Origin: Bacteroidota bacterium
Lineage (GTDB): Bacteria; Bacteroidota; Bacteroidia; Bacteroidales; JAADJA01
Assembly: GCA_020444515.1 (NCBI GenBank)
Contig: JAHLKX010000002.1
Coordinates: forward strand, 1 to 64,000
DNA: 64,000 nucleotides
Direction of reading: 5' to 3'
Numbering within the stretch: the first letter of the stretch is position 1; the number at the start of each line of letters is the position of its first letter. The notes under the pieces are model-generated. The model was not told the origin of the DNA and did no database searches. It saw only the letters and a program-made list of their open reading frames with translations. Of this stretch, positions 51,382 to 59,861 are shown piece after piece. The translations under genes and the position numbers were made by a program.

Positions 51382-52476
51382 ATGCCCATTCTCTTCGAAA
51401 TAAACCACCCTGCTCATATTCACCTGTTCCGCAACCTGTCGCAGCTATTGCTGGAACGGGGAAAGCCGTCGTTGTTCCTGATCAAGTCGGACCCGGTGGT
51501 GGAGCGGCTGGCGGTTTTTTACGATCTGCCGGTGGTTAACATGGGGAAAAAGGGAAAGGGCATGCTGCAAAAATACTTGTTTCAATTGCGGTTTTTGTGG
51601 AAGTCGGTATGGCTGGCCCGTTCGGTGAAAGCAGAGTTAGGGCTGGGTGTTTCCATGACCCTGCCCATGGTATCCAAATACAGCCGCATGCACAGCATCT
51701 CCCTGGATGATGATGATATGGCGGTGACCCCGGTCTTTGCCAAATATGCCAACAGGGCTTCGGTGATCCTTACTCCCGCTGCATTGAGTCATGAGGACCG
51801 GGGGGTGAACCATGTGTCCTATCCCGGCTATCATGAGCTGGCTTATCTCCATCCGAACCGGTTCACACCGGATGCTTCGGTATTGGATTTGCTGGGAGTG
51901 CAGAAAAGCGAAACTTGGTTTGTTTTGCGGTTCAATGCTTTCAGGGCCCACCACGACATCGGCGAGGGGGGGATGACCTTTGTACAGAAAAAAAGGTTGG
52001 TGGAGAAGCTGATGAAACATGGGAAAGTGTTTATCTCCGCAGAAGGGGAGGTAGATCCGGAATTCCGGCCCATGCTCCTGCCCGACCGGCCCGAGCTGAT
52101 GCACAGCATCCTGGCTTATACCACCCTCTATGTCGGCGAAAGCCAGACCATGACTTCAGAGGCGGCTGTGCTGGGAACGCCGGCCCTCAAGTGCAACACT
52201 TTTGCGGGGCGGCTGTCGGTGCCCAACGATCTGGAAAAACAATACGGGTTGTGTTATGCCTACCTGCCGGAGGATTTTGATATAATGATGGACAAAGTGG
52301 ATGAGCTGCTGGCCATGCCCGATTTGAAAAGTGAGTGGCAGAAACGAAGGTTAAAAATGCTGGAAGAGAAGATCGATGTAACGGCTTTTCTGGTCTGGTT
52401 GGTGGAGCATTATCCGGAGAGTGTGAAGGAAGTAAATCAGGAAGGGGCCGGTGTTCTTAGTCGGTGGAGGGGATAG
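51382..52476 (+). CDS. DUF354 family protein (GT-B-like), copy 2
   Basis: Protein of 364 aa with the same motif order as the DUF354 protein at 46135: FEINHPAHIHLFRNL, LHPNRFTPD, RFNAFRAHHDIGEGG and ESQTMTSEAAVLGTPAL. Its codon use is markedly GC-richer than both neighbours, so it probably has a different recent origin from copy 1 rather than arising by local duplication. Enzyme activity for this family is not established. Confidence 0.85.
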   Translation: MPILFEINHPAHIHLFRNLSQLLLERGKPSLFLIKSDPVVERLAVFYDLPVVNMGKKGKGMLQKYLFQLRFLWKSVWLARSVKAELGLGVSMTLPMVSKYSRMHSISLDDDDMAVTPVFAKYANRASVILTPAALSHEDRGVNHVSYPGYHELAYLHPNRFTPDASVLDLLGVQKSETWFVLRFNAFRAHHDIGEGGMTFVQKKRLVEKLMKHGKVFISAEGEVDPEFRPMLLPDRPELMHSILAYTTLYVGESQTMTSEAAVLGTPALKCNTFAGRLSVPNDLEKQYGLCYAYLPEDFDIMMDKVDELLAMPDLKSEWQKRRLKMLEEKIDVTAFLVWLVEHYPESVKEVNQEGAGVLSRWRG

Positions 52477-52591
52477 GTGAAGTTGATGATTGAGGGTGTG
52501 AGTGGGTTTGGTTGTTGTGGGGTGCAAGTTGTAAGGTTCAAACCTGTCTGCCATAGGGTAGGTTGCAGGTTGTGAGCCTTTCGCCTACAAT

Positions 52592-52724
52592 GTCATTGCG
52601 AGGTGAATTAGGCGGGATTGCGTGCAGATCACCTCGGCAATCTCAATGTAATTTGTGGAATTTAACAATCATTGAGATTGCTTCGCTCTTTCGCGCAAAG
52701 GCTCCACTAAGGCTCGCAATGACG
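52592..52724. repeat. Palindromic repeat element, copy 6
   Basis: Begins GTCATTGCGAGG and ends GCTCGCAATGACG, with GGCAATCTCAATG and CATTGAGATTGCTTCGC as an internal inverted pair. It lies in the spacer 52477-52905, which also has GGTTGCAGGTTGTGAG-type repeats (52511-52577) and no gene. Confidence 0.8.
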
Positions 52725-52905
52725 ATGCCTTTAAATAATGGATTACAAATGAGCATTTCTTAACGATGGTTCACCCCTTTAGGGGGACAGGGGGAAGCGA
52801 AGGCAATAATGATACATATCGCTTGTTTGAAGTTAATGCTAGTTGTTTACAGGATATTCACCCTCAACCAAAGGCCAAAAGCCAATAGCTAAATGCTTCT
52901 TCCAA

Positions 52906-53289
52906 ATGATTAGAAAGATATTTTGGGTTTACACAATCGTTTTAATACTCTTAGCGATCCTGCCCATCAACAGCAGTGGTAACAGTATCAATCATACCTA
53001 TGTCGTTTCGATCCGGCTGGATTATGTATTGCACTTTGCCATTTTTATCCCCTGGATGTTTTTATTATGGAAGTCAAGTGGAATCAGCTTTAAGAAAGAC
53101 TCGACACTTGCTTTTTTAATTATTATTGCATCCCTTGCTTTTTCGATGGTCAATGAAGGAATTCAATATTTTTTGCCATACCGGGCCTTCAACATTAATG
53201 ACCTTTTGGCAAATGGACTGGGGGTAAGTTTAGGATCTTTATTTTTTTGTGAAAGTTTTCATAAATATGTTCGAAAAAGAATTGTTTAA
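52906..53289 (+). CDS. VanZ-like membrane protein
   Basis: Small membrane protein of 127 aa from ATG 52906; the upstream in-frame ATG at 52843 would include repeat-derived residues. Four hydrophobic segments are apparent (about residues 5-20, 40-55, 70-85 and 105-120). VanZ-type features are the LDYVLHFAIFIPWMFLL segment with its histidine, the EGIQYFLPYRAFNINDLLANGLGVSLG loop and two acidic residues in that loop. VanZ proteins have no settled function; in polysaccharide loci they are frequent companions. It is followed 12 bases later by a NodB-like gene. Confidence 0.85.
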   Translation: MIRKIFWVYTIVLILLAILPINSSGNSINHTYVVSIRLDYVLHFAIFIPWMFLLWKSSGISFKKDSTLAFLIIIASLAFSMVNEGIQYFLPYRAFNINDLLANGLGVSLGSLFFCESFHKYVRKRIV

Positions 53290-53301
53290 TATCAAAGAAA
53301 A

Positions 53302-54075
53302 TTGGATTTTACACTAAAAAAATATAAAAGTCTTTTACTGCATTTAAAAGCTGCAGGATATGATTTTCAAACGTTTAATGAATTCCTGGAAAACCCATCA
53401 TACAAAGTAGTAATGCTAAGACATGATGTTGAAGCAAAATATCCTCACGCCCTTGACTTTGCCAATATTCAAAACCAATTGAAAATTAAAGGGACCTACT
53501 ATTTTCGTTTTTTAAGAAATCACTATGATAGCAGAATCATCAAAAAAATTGCTGATTTAGGACATGAAATCGGATATCACTATGATGATCTAAGTTTCTA
53601 CCATGGAGATTTTGATCAAGCAATATTGAGGTTTGAAAAGAATTTAGAGACCTTACGTGCAATTTCAAATGTAAAGACCATTTGCATGGAAGGAGCACCT
53701 ATGTCAAAATACGATAATCGGGATTTATGGAAAAAGTTCAGGCTTCAGGATTATGGAATTGTGGGAGAGCCTTATTTAAATATAGACTTTAATAAAGTTT
53801 ACTATTTGACAGATACCGGAAGAAATTGGGGTCAACAATATAGTGTCAGGGATAAAGCAACTGGTAATCCACGTCAGAAAAAAATGTTTAAATCCACCAA
53901 AGAAATCATTGTTGCTTTAGAACAAAATGACCTGCCTGATCAAATGATGATCACCTTTCATCCTCAACGATGGAATAATCACTTTTTACCATGGTTGTGG
54001 GAATTCTTTTTTCAGAACTTCAAAAACCAAGTGAAGGCTGTGCTAATAAAACATAGGGGGCAGCGAAGACCTTGA
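53302..54075 (+). CDS. Polysaccharide deacetylase-like protein, copy 2 (altered metal motif)
   Basis: Protein of 257 aa beginning at a TTG (53302); the first residues MDFTLKKYKSLLLHLKAAG align with the paralogue at 48562. The first metal motif is HDVE at residues 41-44 instead of HDVD, and the second is HEIGYHYD. It ends with an FHPQRWNNHFLPWLWEFF segment also present in spirit in copy 1 (HLEQWKDNLWDWFLWY). The substitution may be tolerated or may alter activity. No signal peptide. Confidence 0.78.
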   Translation: MDFTLKKYKSLLLHLKAAGYDFQTFNEFLENPSYKVVMLRHDVEAKYPHALDFANIQNQLKIKGTYYFRFLRNHYDSRIIKKIADLGHEIGYHYDDLSFYHGDFDQAILRFEKNLETLRAISNVKTICMEGAPMSKYDNRDLWKKFRLQDYGIVGEPYLNIDFNKVYYLTDTGRNWGQQYSVRDKATGNPRQKKMFKSTKEIIVALEQNDLPDQMMITFHPQRWNNHFLPWLWEFFFQNFKNQVKAVLIKHRGQRRP

Positions 54076-54126
54076 CCAACCTCGGGGAGAAAGCTGAAAA
54101 AAGAACTTTAAACTAAAAACATATTC

Positions 54127-55158
54127 ATGGAACTGAGGACCGCTTCAGACATTCGTAAGACCGATATTCAGCAATGGGGAGACTTTGTAAAGAACCACCC
54201 ACGGGGGACCGTGTTCCAGTCGCCGGAGATGTTCCGCCTGTTCGAAGCTTCCCGGAATTTCAATCCGGTGGTCATCATCGCCCGGGATGAAAAACGGATC
54301 ACCGGTGTGCTGCTGGCAGTGATCATTCGAGAGTTCGGCGGACCCATCGGGTTTTTCAGCTCCCGCACGGTGGTCTATGGCGGCCCTTTGATCGATAACG
54401 GAGCTTCCCATCCTGACAACATCCTCTCCGAATTGCTGCAGGAGCTGATCTATGCGGTCAAAAACCGTTCGGTCTTCATTCAGTTCCGCAATTTTGATGA
54501 CCGGAGTACCGATATCCCGGTCTTTGAATCCCATGGTTTTCGGTATATGGAACGGCTCAATTACCTGCTGGATACAACCGATGCAGCCCTTGTCAAAAAG
54601 CGAATGAGCAAAAGCAAGTGGCGGCAGATCCGCAAGGGACTGGAGGCCGGTGCCGAGATCATCGAACCGGAGAATGAAGCCCAGATAAAAGATTTTTATC
54701 ATATACTGCATAACCTCTATCAGTACAAGGTCAAAAAGCCCCTTCCGCGTTATTCCTTTTTCAGGAATTTTTATCATCATACCCAGAAAAAGGAGACCGG
54801 TATTATTCGCCTGGTGAAATATGAGGGCAGGATCATCGGGGGTATTTTATCGCCGGTATTCCAGGATAAGGTGATCTATGAGTGGTATGTCTGCGGTCTT
54901 GATCAGGAATACAAGCACGTTTATCCCAGTGTGCTGGCTACCTGGGCGGCCATTGACTATGCCATTGAACATGGGTTGCACACCTTCGACTTCATGGGGG
55001 TAGGGGTTCCGGATAAGGATTATGGTGTGCGGGAGTTCAAGTCGAAGTTCGGTGGGGAAATGGTCAATTACGGCCGTTTCGGCCGGATCAACAACCATTT
55101 CATTTATACCGTGACGGAGATCGGGTTTAATGTTTTGGCGCTGTTGCGGAAGATTTGA
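54127..55158 (+). CDS. FemAB-like GNAT protein, second copy
   Basis: Protein of 343 aa with the FemAB/GNAT_6 layout: GDFVKNHPRGTVFQSPEMFRLFE, a central MSKSKWRQIRKGLEAGAEI, and a C-terminal GNAT lobe with EGRIIGGILSPVFQDKVIYEWYVCGLDQEY and HTFDFMGVGVPDKDYGVREFKSKFGG. It is only distantly similar to the FemAB-like protein at 30185 and is GC-richer. It is the last gene of the co-directional cluster before the repeat block. Aminoacyl or acyl transfer to a sugar is inferred. Confidence 0.8.
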   Translation: MELRTASDIRKTDIQQWGDFVKNHPRGTVFQSPEMFRLFEASRNFNPVVIIARDEKRITGVLLAVIIREFGGPIGFFSSRTVVYGGPLIDNGASHPDNILSELLQELIYAVKNRSVFIQFRNFDDRSTDIPVFESHGFRYMERLNYLLDTTDAALVKKRMSKSKWRQIRKGLEAGAEIIEPENEAQIKDFYHILHNLYQYKVKKPLPRYSFFRNFYHHTQKKETGIIRLVKYEGRIIGGILSPVFQDKVIYEWYVCGLDQEYKHVYPSVLATWAAIDYAIEHGLHTFDFMGVGVPDKDYGVREFKSKFGGEMVNYGRFGRINNHFIYTVTEIGFNVLALLRKI

Positions 55159-55280
55159 TGGAGACAGAGTGACAGAGAGAGGGAGAGAGGGAGAGACAGG
55201 GAGAGAGGGAGACTTGGAGACTGGGCGAATAAGAGACTGGGAGATGGGGTGAGAGAGAGATGGAGAGACGGAGAGATGGG
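55159..55280 (+). repeat. Purine-rich short tandem repeat block
   Basis: Directly after the FemAB-like stop the + strand reads as repeats of GACAGAGAGAGGGAGA, GACTGGGAGATGGGGTGAGAG and GATGGAGAGACGG. It is the same family as 9194-9470. Confidence 0.85.
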
Positions 55281-55389
55281 GTTTGGTTGTGTTGAATGGA
55301 TAATGCATATATAAAATGAGGTATCCCAAAGCATTTGTTTCAAAATTGTCAGATGCCGAGGGAGAAGCTGCAGAAATACAAACCCGCCT

Positions 55390-55998
55390 GACGGCTCGCA
55401 ATATCGTTAACTTTATCGAGGTTGTCGCTAGTTGCCAAACATGAGCGTTGGCTCCCTTCAGGGGCAGGGGGTGCGGAGGAAAAAAACAAGTCAGGCATCG
55501 ACAGTAAAAAGCGTTGTTATGCTGAGCCTGCCTGCCGTTACGCAAGCCCAAAGGGAGGCAGGCAATCTCTGTATTCCTCATTGTCCTCAATATTCGTAGA
55601 GATTGCGTCGCTCTGGCACACAAAGCCTGGTCTAAGGTTCGCAATGACGTAACCTTTTACAGGGATGTCGCCAATGATCGTATACCAGGTTTAGGGGTGG
55701 GGGGTACGGAGGATTAAAACAAGTCGGTCATCAACAGAAAAAAGCGTTGTCATGCTGAGCCTGCCTGCCGTTGCGCAAGCCCATGGGGAGGCAGGCAATC
55801 TCTGTATTCCTCATTGTCCTCAACATTCGTAGAGATTGCGTCGCTCCATTACACAAGCCTGCCTAGAGGCTCGCAAAATCTTTACCTTTATCGAGGTTGA
55901 ATCTAATGGACAAACATGAGCGCTGGCTCCCTTCAGGGGCAAGGGGGTGCGAAGGAATATAACAAGTCAGGCATCAACAGTATAAAGCGTTGTCATGT
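55390..55998. repeat. Three tandem compound repeat units containing palindromic elements
   Basis: Units of about 225-250 bases begin near 55392, 55643 and 55868. Shared segments are CGAGGTTG, CAAACATGAGCG(T/C)TGGCTCCC, AACAAGTCAGGCATC and AAAGCGTTGTCATGCTGAGCC. Units 1 and 2 end in GAGATTGCGTCGCTC plus an arm like CGCAATGACG, making them versions of the palindromic element (about 55513-55650 and 55749-55877); unit 3 is cut short. The rest of 55159-56267 has no gene; a short purine/pyrimidine-mixed stretch (56000-56240) shows nothing recognisable. Confidence 0.75.
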
Positions 55999-56242
55999 AG
56001 ATCTACTTCACGTTTATGTTTCAATAGATTAGCGGATACACCTGCACACTGTTCAGCCCGGCCTGAGAGTTTTTCTTTCTTTTGGATTAAGCCAAAAGAA
56101 AATTTTAAAAGATCTACATTAAATGCTAAACCATAACATATACTTCCCGTCCGCAAACCGGCGGCTCAGTATGACGCAATGCTGGTGGTGAATACATAAA
56201 GGAAATTTAAATTCCCTTCCATACCCCGGATAAAAAAACCCT

Positions 56243-56250
56243 TAACTTTG
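56243..56250 (+). promoter_or_regulatory. Candidate -7 box for the sugar transferase gene
   Basis: TAACTTTG matches TAnnTTTG and precedes the ATG at 56268 by 17 bases. A matching -33 TTG is not visible. A new transcription unit here is plausible because a 1.1-kb repeat block separates it from the cluster. Confidence 0.5.
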
Positions 56251-56267
56251 CCTCTTCAAACCTGATC

Positions 56268-57839
56268 ATGGAGAATCATAAGTTGCAAACATCTACAGTG
56301 AACCGGAAAAAGATCATCCGCCGCAAGATCATCTATATTCTTGTCGATGTGCTGATCGTGACGGCCTCTTTCCTGGTGTTTATCTGGTACAAACCGGCAT
56401 CTGTAAGAGTTTATCTTCCACGGTATTTCGAACCATTTATATTTTTCCTGGGGGTGTGGTTGTTCGTGGGTTTTATCATTGCCAAATACAACCTCCATAA
56501 AGCCCGCAATACCAAAGATGTGATCATTCCCATCCTCATCACCAACCTCACCATCCTGGCGGTGGTCACCACCCTGATCTATTCCTTCGGGGCCTTTTAT
56601 TATTCGCGGCTCATCGTGTTTGGCACCATGGCCCTGTCAACCTTGCTGGAATTGATACTGGCCTACCTGTTCATCTCGGTCAAGCGGCCGGTGATCATCC
56701 CTGAGTTCGAAGCACCTCCGGTAAAACCCCGCTATTATCCCACCGACAAGACCTTTCAGTCGGCCAAAAAGGATGAAGCCCGTTATGTGGAGACCCGCTA
56801 CCAGATCCGTCAGATCATTGTGGATGAGGCCAGTGAGAATGTCTACCAGTTCATTTCAAAATATGTGGATGTGGGCAACCCCGCCAACCTCACCCTGTCC
56901 ACCACCACTTCGTTCAATATTGAACAATTGCCCCCCGAGCGGTTCAGCAGCCTGGTGAATCTGCATCAGGTCAATGATATCCGGCGCATCAATAAGTTTT
57001 TTGAAACGGTCAACAAACGGCTTCCCTTTGGAGGGATTTACATCAGTAGTGCGGAAACCTATCCGTTGCGGAAAGCGAGGATCCTGGCCGAGCATCCCCC
57101 GGTACTGAATCACATCCATTACTTTTTTGATTTCATTTTCACCCGGGTTTTCCCCAAATTGCCGGTCTTCAAGAAATTTTATTTCTGGGTTACGCTGGGT
57201 CGCAACCGGGTTTTGAGTCGGGCCGAGACCCTGGGCCGGCTCTATTCCTGTGGATTTGAATGTGTGGATGAAACCTTCATCGAAGGAAAGTTTTACTTTG
57301 TCGCCCGCAAGATCAAAGAGCCTTTTTATCCTGTAAGTCCCACCTATGGCCCTTTTATCCGGTTGAAGCGCTATGGTAAGGGCGGGAAAGAGATCGGTGT
57401 ATACAAGATGCGCACCATGCACGCCTACTCGGAATATTTGCAGGAGTACGTATACATGAAGAACAGCCTGCAGGAAGGCGGAAAATTCAGCAATGATTTC
57501 CGGGTTACGGCGGCCGGCCGGTTCATGCGAAAGTTCTGGCTCGATGAGCTGCCCATGATCTTCAATCTTTTTTTGGGCGATATGAAAATAGTGGGTGTGC
57601 GACCTTTGAGTAAGCATTACTTCAATTTATACAGTGATGAATTGAAATCCAAGCGGACACAATTCAAGCCCGGGCTGGTGCCACCTTATTATGTTGATAT
57701 GCCCAAAACCCTGGATGAGATCATGGCCTCTGAGATGAAATACCTGGAGGCTTACGAAAAAAGTCCCTTCATCACCGATTTAAGGTATTTCTTCGCTGCC
57801 TTTTACAACATCATTTTCCGGAGAGCGCGGAGCAAGTAG
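56268..57839 (+). CDS. Polyprenyl glycosylphosphotransferase (bacterial sugar transferase family)
   Basis: Initiating transferase of 523 aa expected to move a sugar-1-phosphate onto undecaprenyl phosphate. Four hydrophobic segments lie in residues 20-135. A central soluble domain (about 170-350) resembles a methyltransferase-like or Rossmann segment with no recognised motif. The C-terminal catalytic part has GVYKMRTMHAYSEYLQ, FGRF-like AAGRFMRKFWLDELPMIFNLFLGDMKIVGVRPLS, the hallmark of the family. The usual hydrophobic re-entrant helix just before the KxRTM motif is not obvious here. It is the only initiating transferase in the window. Confidence 0.88.
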   Translation: MENHKLQTSTVNRKKIIRRKIIYILVDVLIVTASFLVFIWYKPASVRVYLPRYFEPFIFFLGVWLFVGFIIAKYNLHKARNTKDVIIPILITNLTILAVVTTLIYSFGAFYYSRLIVFGTMALSTLLELILAYLFISVKRPVIIPEFEAPPVKPRYYPTDKTFQSAKKDEARYVETRYQIRQIIVDEASENVYQFISKYVDVGNPANLTLSTTTSFNIEQLPPERFSSLVNLHQVNDIRRINKFFETVNKRLPFGGIYISSAETYPLRKARILAEHPPVLNHIHYFFDFIFTRVFPKLPVFKKFYFWVTLGRNRVLSRAETLGRLYSCGFECVDETFIEGKFYFVARKIKEPFYPVSPTYGPFIRLKRYGKGGKEIGVYKMRTMHAYSEYLQEYVYMKNSLQEGGKFSNDFRVTAAGRFMRKFWLDELPMIFNLFLGDMKIVGVRPLSKHYFNLYSDELKSKRTQFKPGLVPPYYVDMPKTLDEIMASEMKYLEAYEKSPFITDLRYFFAAFYNIIFRRARSK

Positions 57840-57845
57840 GGGTGG

Positions 57846-57930
57846 TTTCTTGTTGCGGGTTGCAGGTTGCGGGTTGCAAGCTTTTTGCTCTAAGCCCTTC
57901 GCCCTTTGCTCTCCGCTTCAATCACCAAAG
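57846..57930 (-). repeat. GGTTGCGGGTTGCAGG and AGC-type short repeats
   Basis: The spacer after the sugar transferase gene carries TTGCGGGTTGCAGGTTGCGGGTTGC followed by GCTCTAAGCCCTTCGCCCTTTGCTCTCCGC, the reverse-complement orientation of the CGCAACCCGCAACC and AGCTAAAGGC families. A small AAGCTTCAGC hairpin is at 57928-57940. Confidence 0.8.
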
Positions 57931-58014
57931 CTTCAGCGAAGGTGATTTCTCGAACCAAAAAACCACCATTCCGTAAATATTCGGATATTTGTTTTGTTTA
58001 TTAAACGATACCCC

Positions 58015-59667
58015 ATGCTAAAGAAGATAAACCTGCTCATTTTGCTGATCCTGTTCATGGCTTCTGTCAGGGTTCAGGGACAGAACGTCTACGAACACAT
58101 CTCCAATCAAAATATCTATGATTTTGTGGATGAACTGGCCAATGCCGGGATCATCAACCTTAACTCGGCGGTGAAGCCTTACAGCCGAAAGTTTATAGCC
58201 GATGCCCTTGTTCAGGCTGCCGAAAACCAGGAAAGTCTCAACAAGCGTCAACGGAATGAGGTGAGCTTTTATCTGCTGAATTATAAACTGGAGATAGATT
58301 CTTTACCCGACTACAATCAAAAATTCGATGTTTTTGGTTCCATGGATCATTTGGCCACGGCCATCAATCCACTGGGTCTTTTTTATAAAGACAAACTTTT
58401 TTCATTTGGGGTGAAACCCATCTGGGGGATCAACTACTTTATCAATGATAAGGAATCCATTTATCACCGCTGGGGTGGGGCTGAGGCCTTCGCCTATATA
58501 GGTAAACGATGGGCATTTTATGCCAGTCTGCGGGATAACAATGAAACCGTAAGGATCTCAGAACCGGAGTACTTTACACGCAGACCCGGGGGTGCTTATA
58601 AAGGAACACCGGGCGGTGGTGGCGACTACAGTGAAATGCGGGGTGGCGTAACCTATAGTTGGAAATGGGGCTCGGTGGGCCTGGTAAAAGACCACCTTAA
58701 CTGGGGAAACAATCAACATGGGCCCATGATATTTTCCGACAGGGCACCCTCTTTTGCGCAGATCAAATTGCAGATCAAGCCGGTTAAATGGTTTGAGTTG
58801 AACTATTTTCATGGCTGGCTGGTCTCTATGGAGATTGACAGTGTGCGGTCCTATTATTCGAGCTATCCACCCCGCGAGGTGTATCGTCCCAAATATGTGG
58901 CGGCCAATATTTTTACCTTTACCCCCTGGAAACGATTGGATATTTCCATCGGGAATTCCATCATCTACAGCGATATGAATGTCCATCCCGCTTACCTGAT
59001 CCCGGTCATGTTCTATAAATCCATCGACCATACCCTCAATGAAGACATAGACAATCAGAATTCCCAGATGTTCCTGGACATCAGCTCCCGGAATATCAGG
59101 AACCTCCATTTGTACGGAACCCTTTACATTGATGAATTGAAATTGGATCGAATTGGTGATCCAACTCAGCATAATGTTTGGAGTTTTAAAGTGGGAGCCA
59201 AAGAAACCAATATTCTTCTTAAGAATATTTCAATTAATATTGAATATTCAAGATCAATGCCTCTTACTTATGAACATCGTGTACCAACATTAACTTTCGC
59301 ATCGAATAATTATAATTTGGGTTACTATTTAAGGGATAACTCTCAGGAAATATTTGCCAAAGTTACTTATAAACCATTGAAGGGATTACTTTTGAAAACA
59401 TATTACATTTTGGCACAACATGGTCCAGACCATCCATTTGATATTACAACAAATGTCGTTGGTAATCCCTTCATGGAGCGGGTCACCTGGCAGAACCAGA
59501 CCCTCTCCTTTGGCGCCCGCTATGAGTTCATCAACAATGCTTACCTTTTTGCCGAATACATTATGAGTGATATCACCGGTGATGAAGAACAGGTTGAATT
59601 GTATACACCTGCGTTCTATCGCGGACAAAACAATACCATTTCGGTAGGATTTAATTTGGGATTTTAG
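58015..59667 (+). CDS. Wzi-like capsule assembly outer-membrane protein
   Basis: Protein of 550 aa from ATG 58015 (an earlier in-frame ATG at 57994 gives seven extra residues). A signal peptide covers residues 1-24 (KKINLLILLILFMASVRVQG). Long alternating stretches with aromatic girdle residues follow, as in an 18-strand beta-barrel; recognisable Wzi-family pieces are GVKPIWGINYF, VTYSWKWGSVGLVKDHLNWG and YFHGWLVS. Wzi anchors capsule to the outer membrane. Bases about 59135-59465 are strongly AT-rich (about one-third GC by my count of 59161-59460) while the rest of the gene is near half GC, suggesting a recombined patch. Confidence 0.88.
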   Translation: MLKKINLLILLILFMASVRVQGQNVYEHISNQNIYDFVDELANAGIINLNSAVKPYSRKFIADALVQAAENQESLNKRQRNEVSFYLLNYKLEIDSLPDYNQKFDVFGSMDHLATAINPLGLFYKDKLFSFGVKPIWGINYFINDKESIYHRWGGAEAFAYIGKRWAFYASLRDNNETVRISEPEYFTRRPGGAYKGTPGGGGDYSEMRGGVTYSWKWGSVGLVKDHLNWGNNQHGPMIFSDRAPSFAQIKLQIKPVKWFELNYFHGWLVSMEIDSVRSYYSSYPPREVYRPKYVAANIFTFTPWKRLDISIGNSIIYSDMNVHPAYLIPVMFYKSIDHTLNEDIDNQNSQMFLDISSRNIRNLHLYGTLYIDELKLDRIGDPTQHNVWSFKVGAKETNILLKNISINIEYSRSMPLTYEHRVPTLTFASNNYNLGYYLRDNSQEIFAKVTYKPLKGLLLKTYYILAQHGPDHPFDITTNVVGNPFMERVTWQNQTLSFGARYEFINNAYLFAEYIMSDITGDEEQVELYTPAFYRGQNNTISVGFNLGF

Positions 59668-59671
59668 GCTG

Positions 59672-59775
59672 GGTGCTGGTTGCAAGCTATTTGCTCTTAG
59701 CCCTTAGCTGTTAGCTCTTAGCCCTTAGCCCTTGGCCCTTTGCTCTTAGCTCTTAGCCCTCCGCTCTCCGCCCTT
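59672..59775 (-). repeat. AGC-type short repeats (TTAGCCCTTAGC orientation)
   Basis: Dense run of TTGCTCTTAGCCC, TTAGCTGTTAGCTC, TTAGCCCTTGGCCC and CCGCTCTCCGCCC units, the reverse orientation of the family at 11125 and 18432. Confidence 0.85.
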
Positions 59776-59811
59776 CTCTGCAAAATCTTCCATCTCATCC
59801 AACCTTTACGC

Positions 59812-59838
59812 TTGCGTATTGTCTTTTTCTTAAATTTG
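59812..59838 (+). promoter_or_regulatory. Candidate promoter for the C69 dipeptidase gene
   Basis: TTG at 59812-59814 and TAAATTTG at 59831-59838 are 16 bases apart, slightly shorter than ideal. The ATG follows at 59862. Confidence 0.55.
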
Positions 59839-59861
59839 CACGATCACTTAAAATTTTACAT

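Noticed and set aside
54847-55644. A 265-residue minus-strand frame spanning the end of the FemAB-like gene and the repeat block
   Set aside because: It is antisense to a real gene and then runs through purine-rich and palindromic repeats, with no domain.
56856-57617. A 253-residue frame opposite the sugar transferase gene
   Set aside because: Antisense shadow of a well-supported gene.
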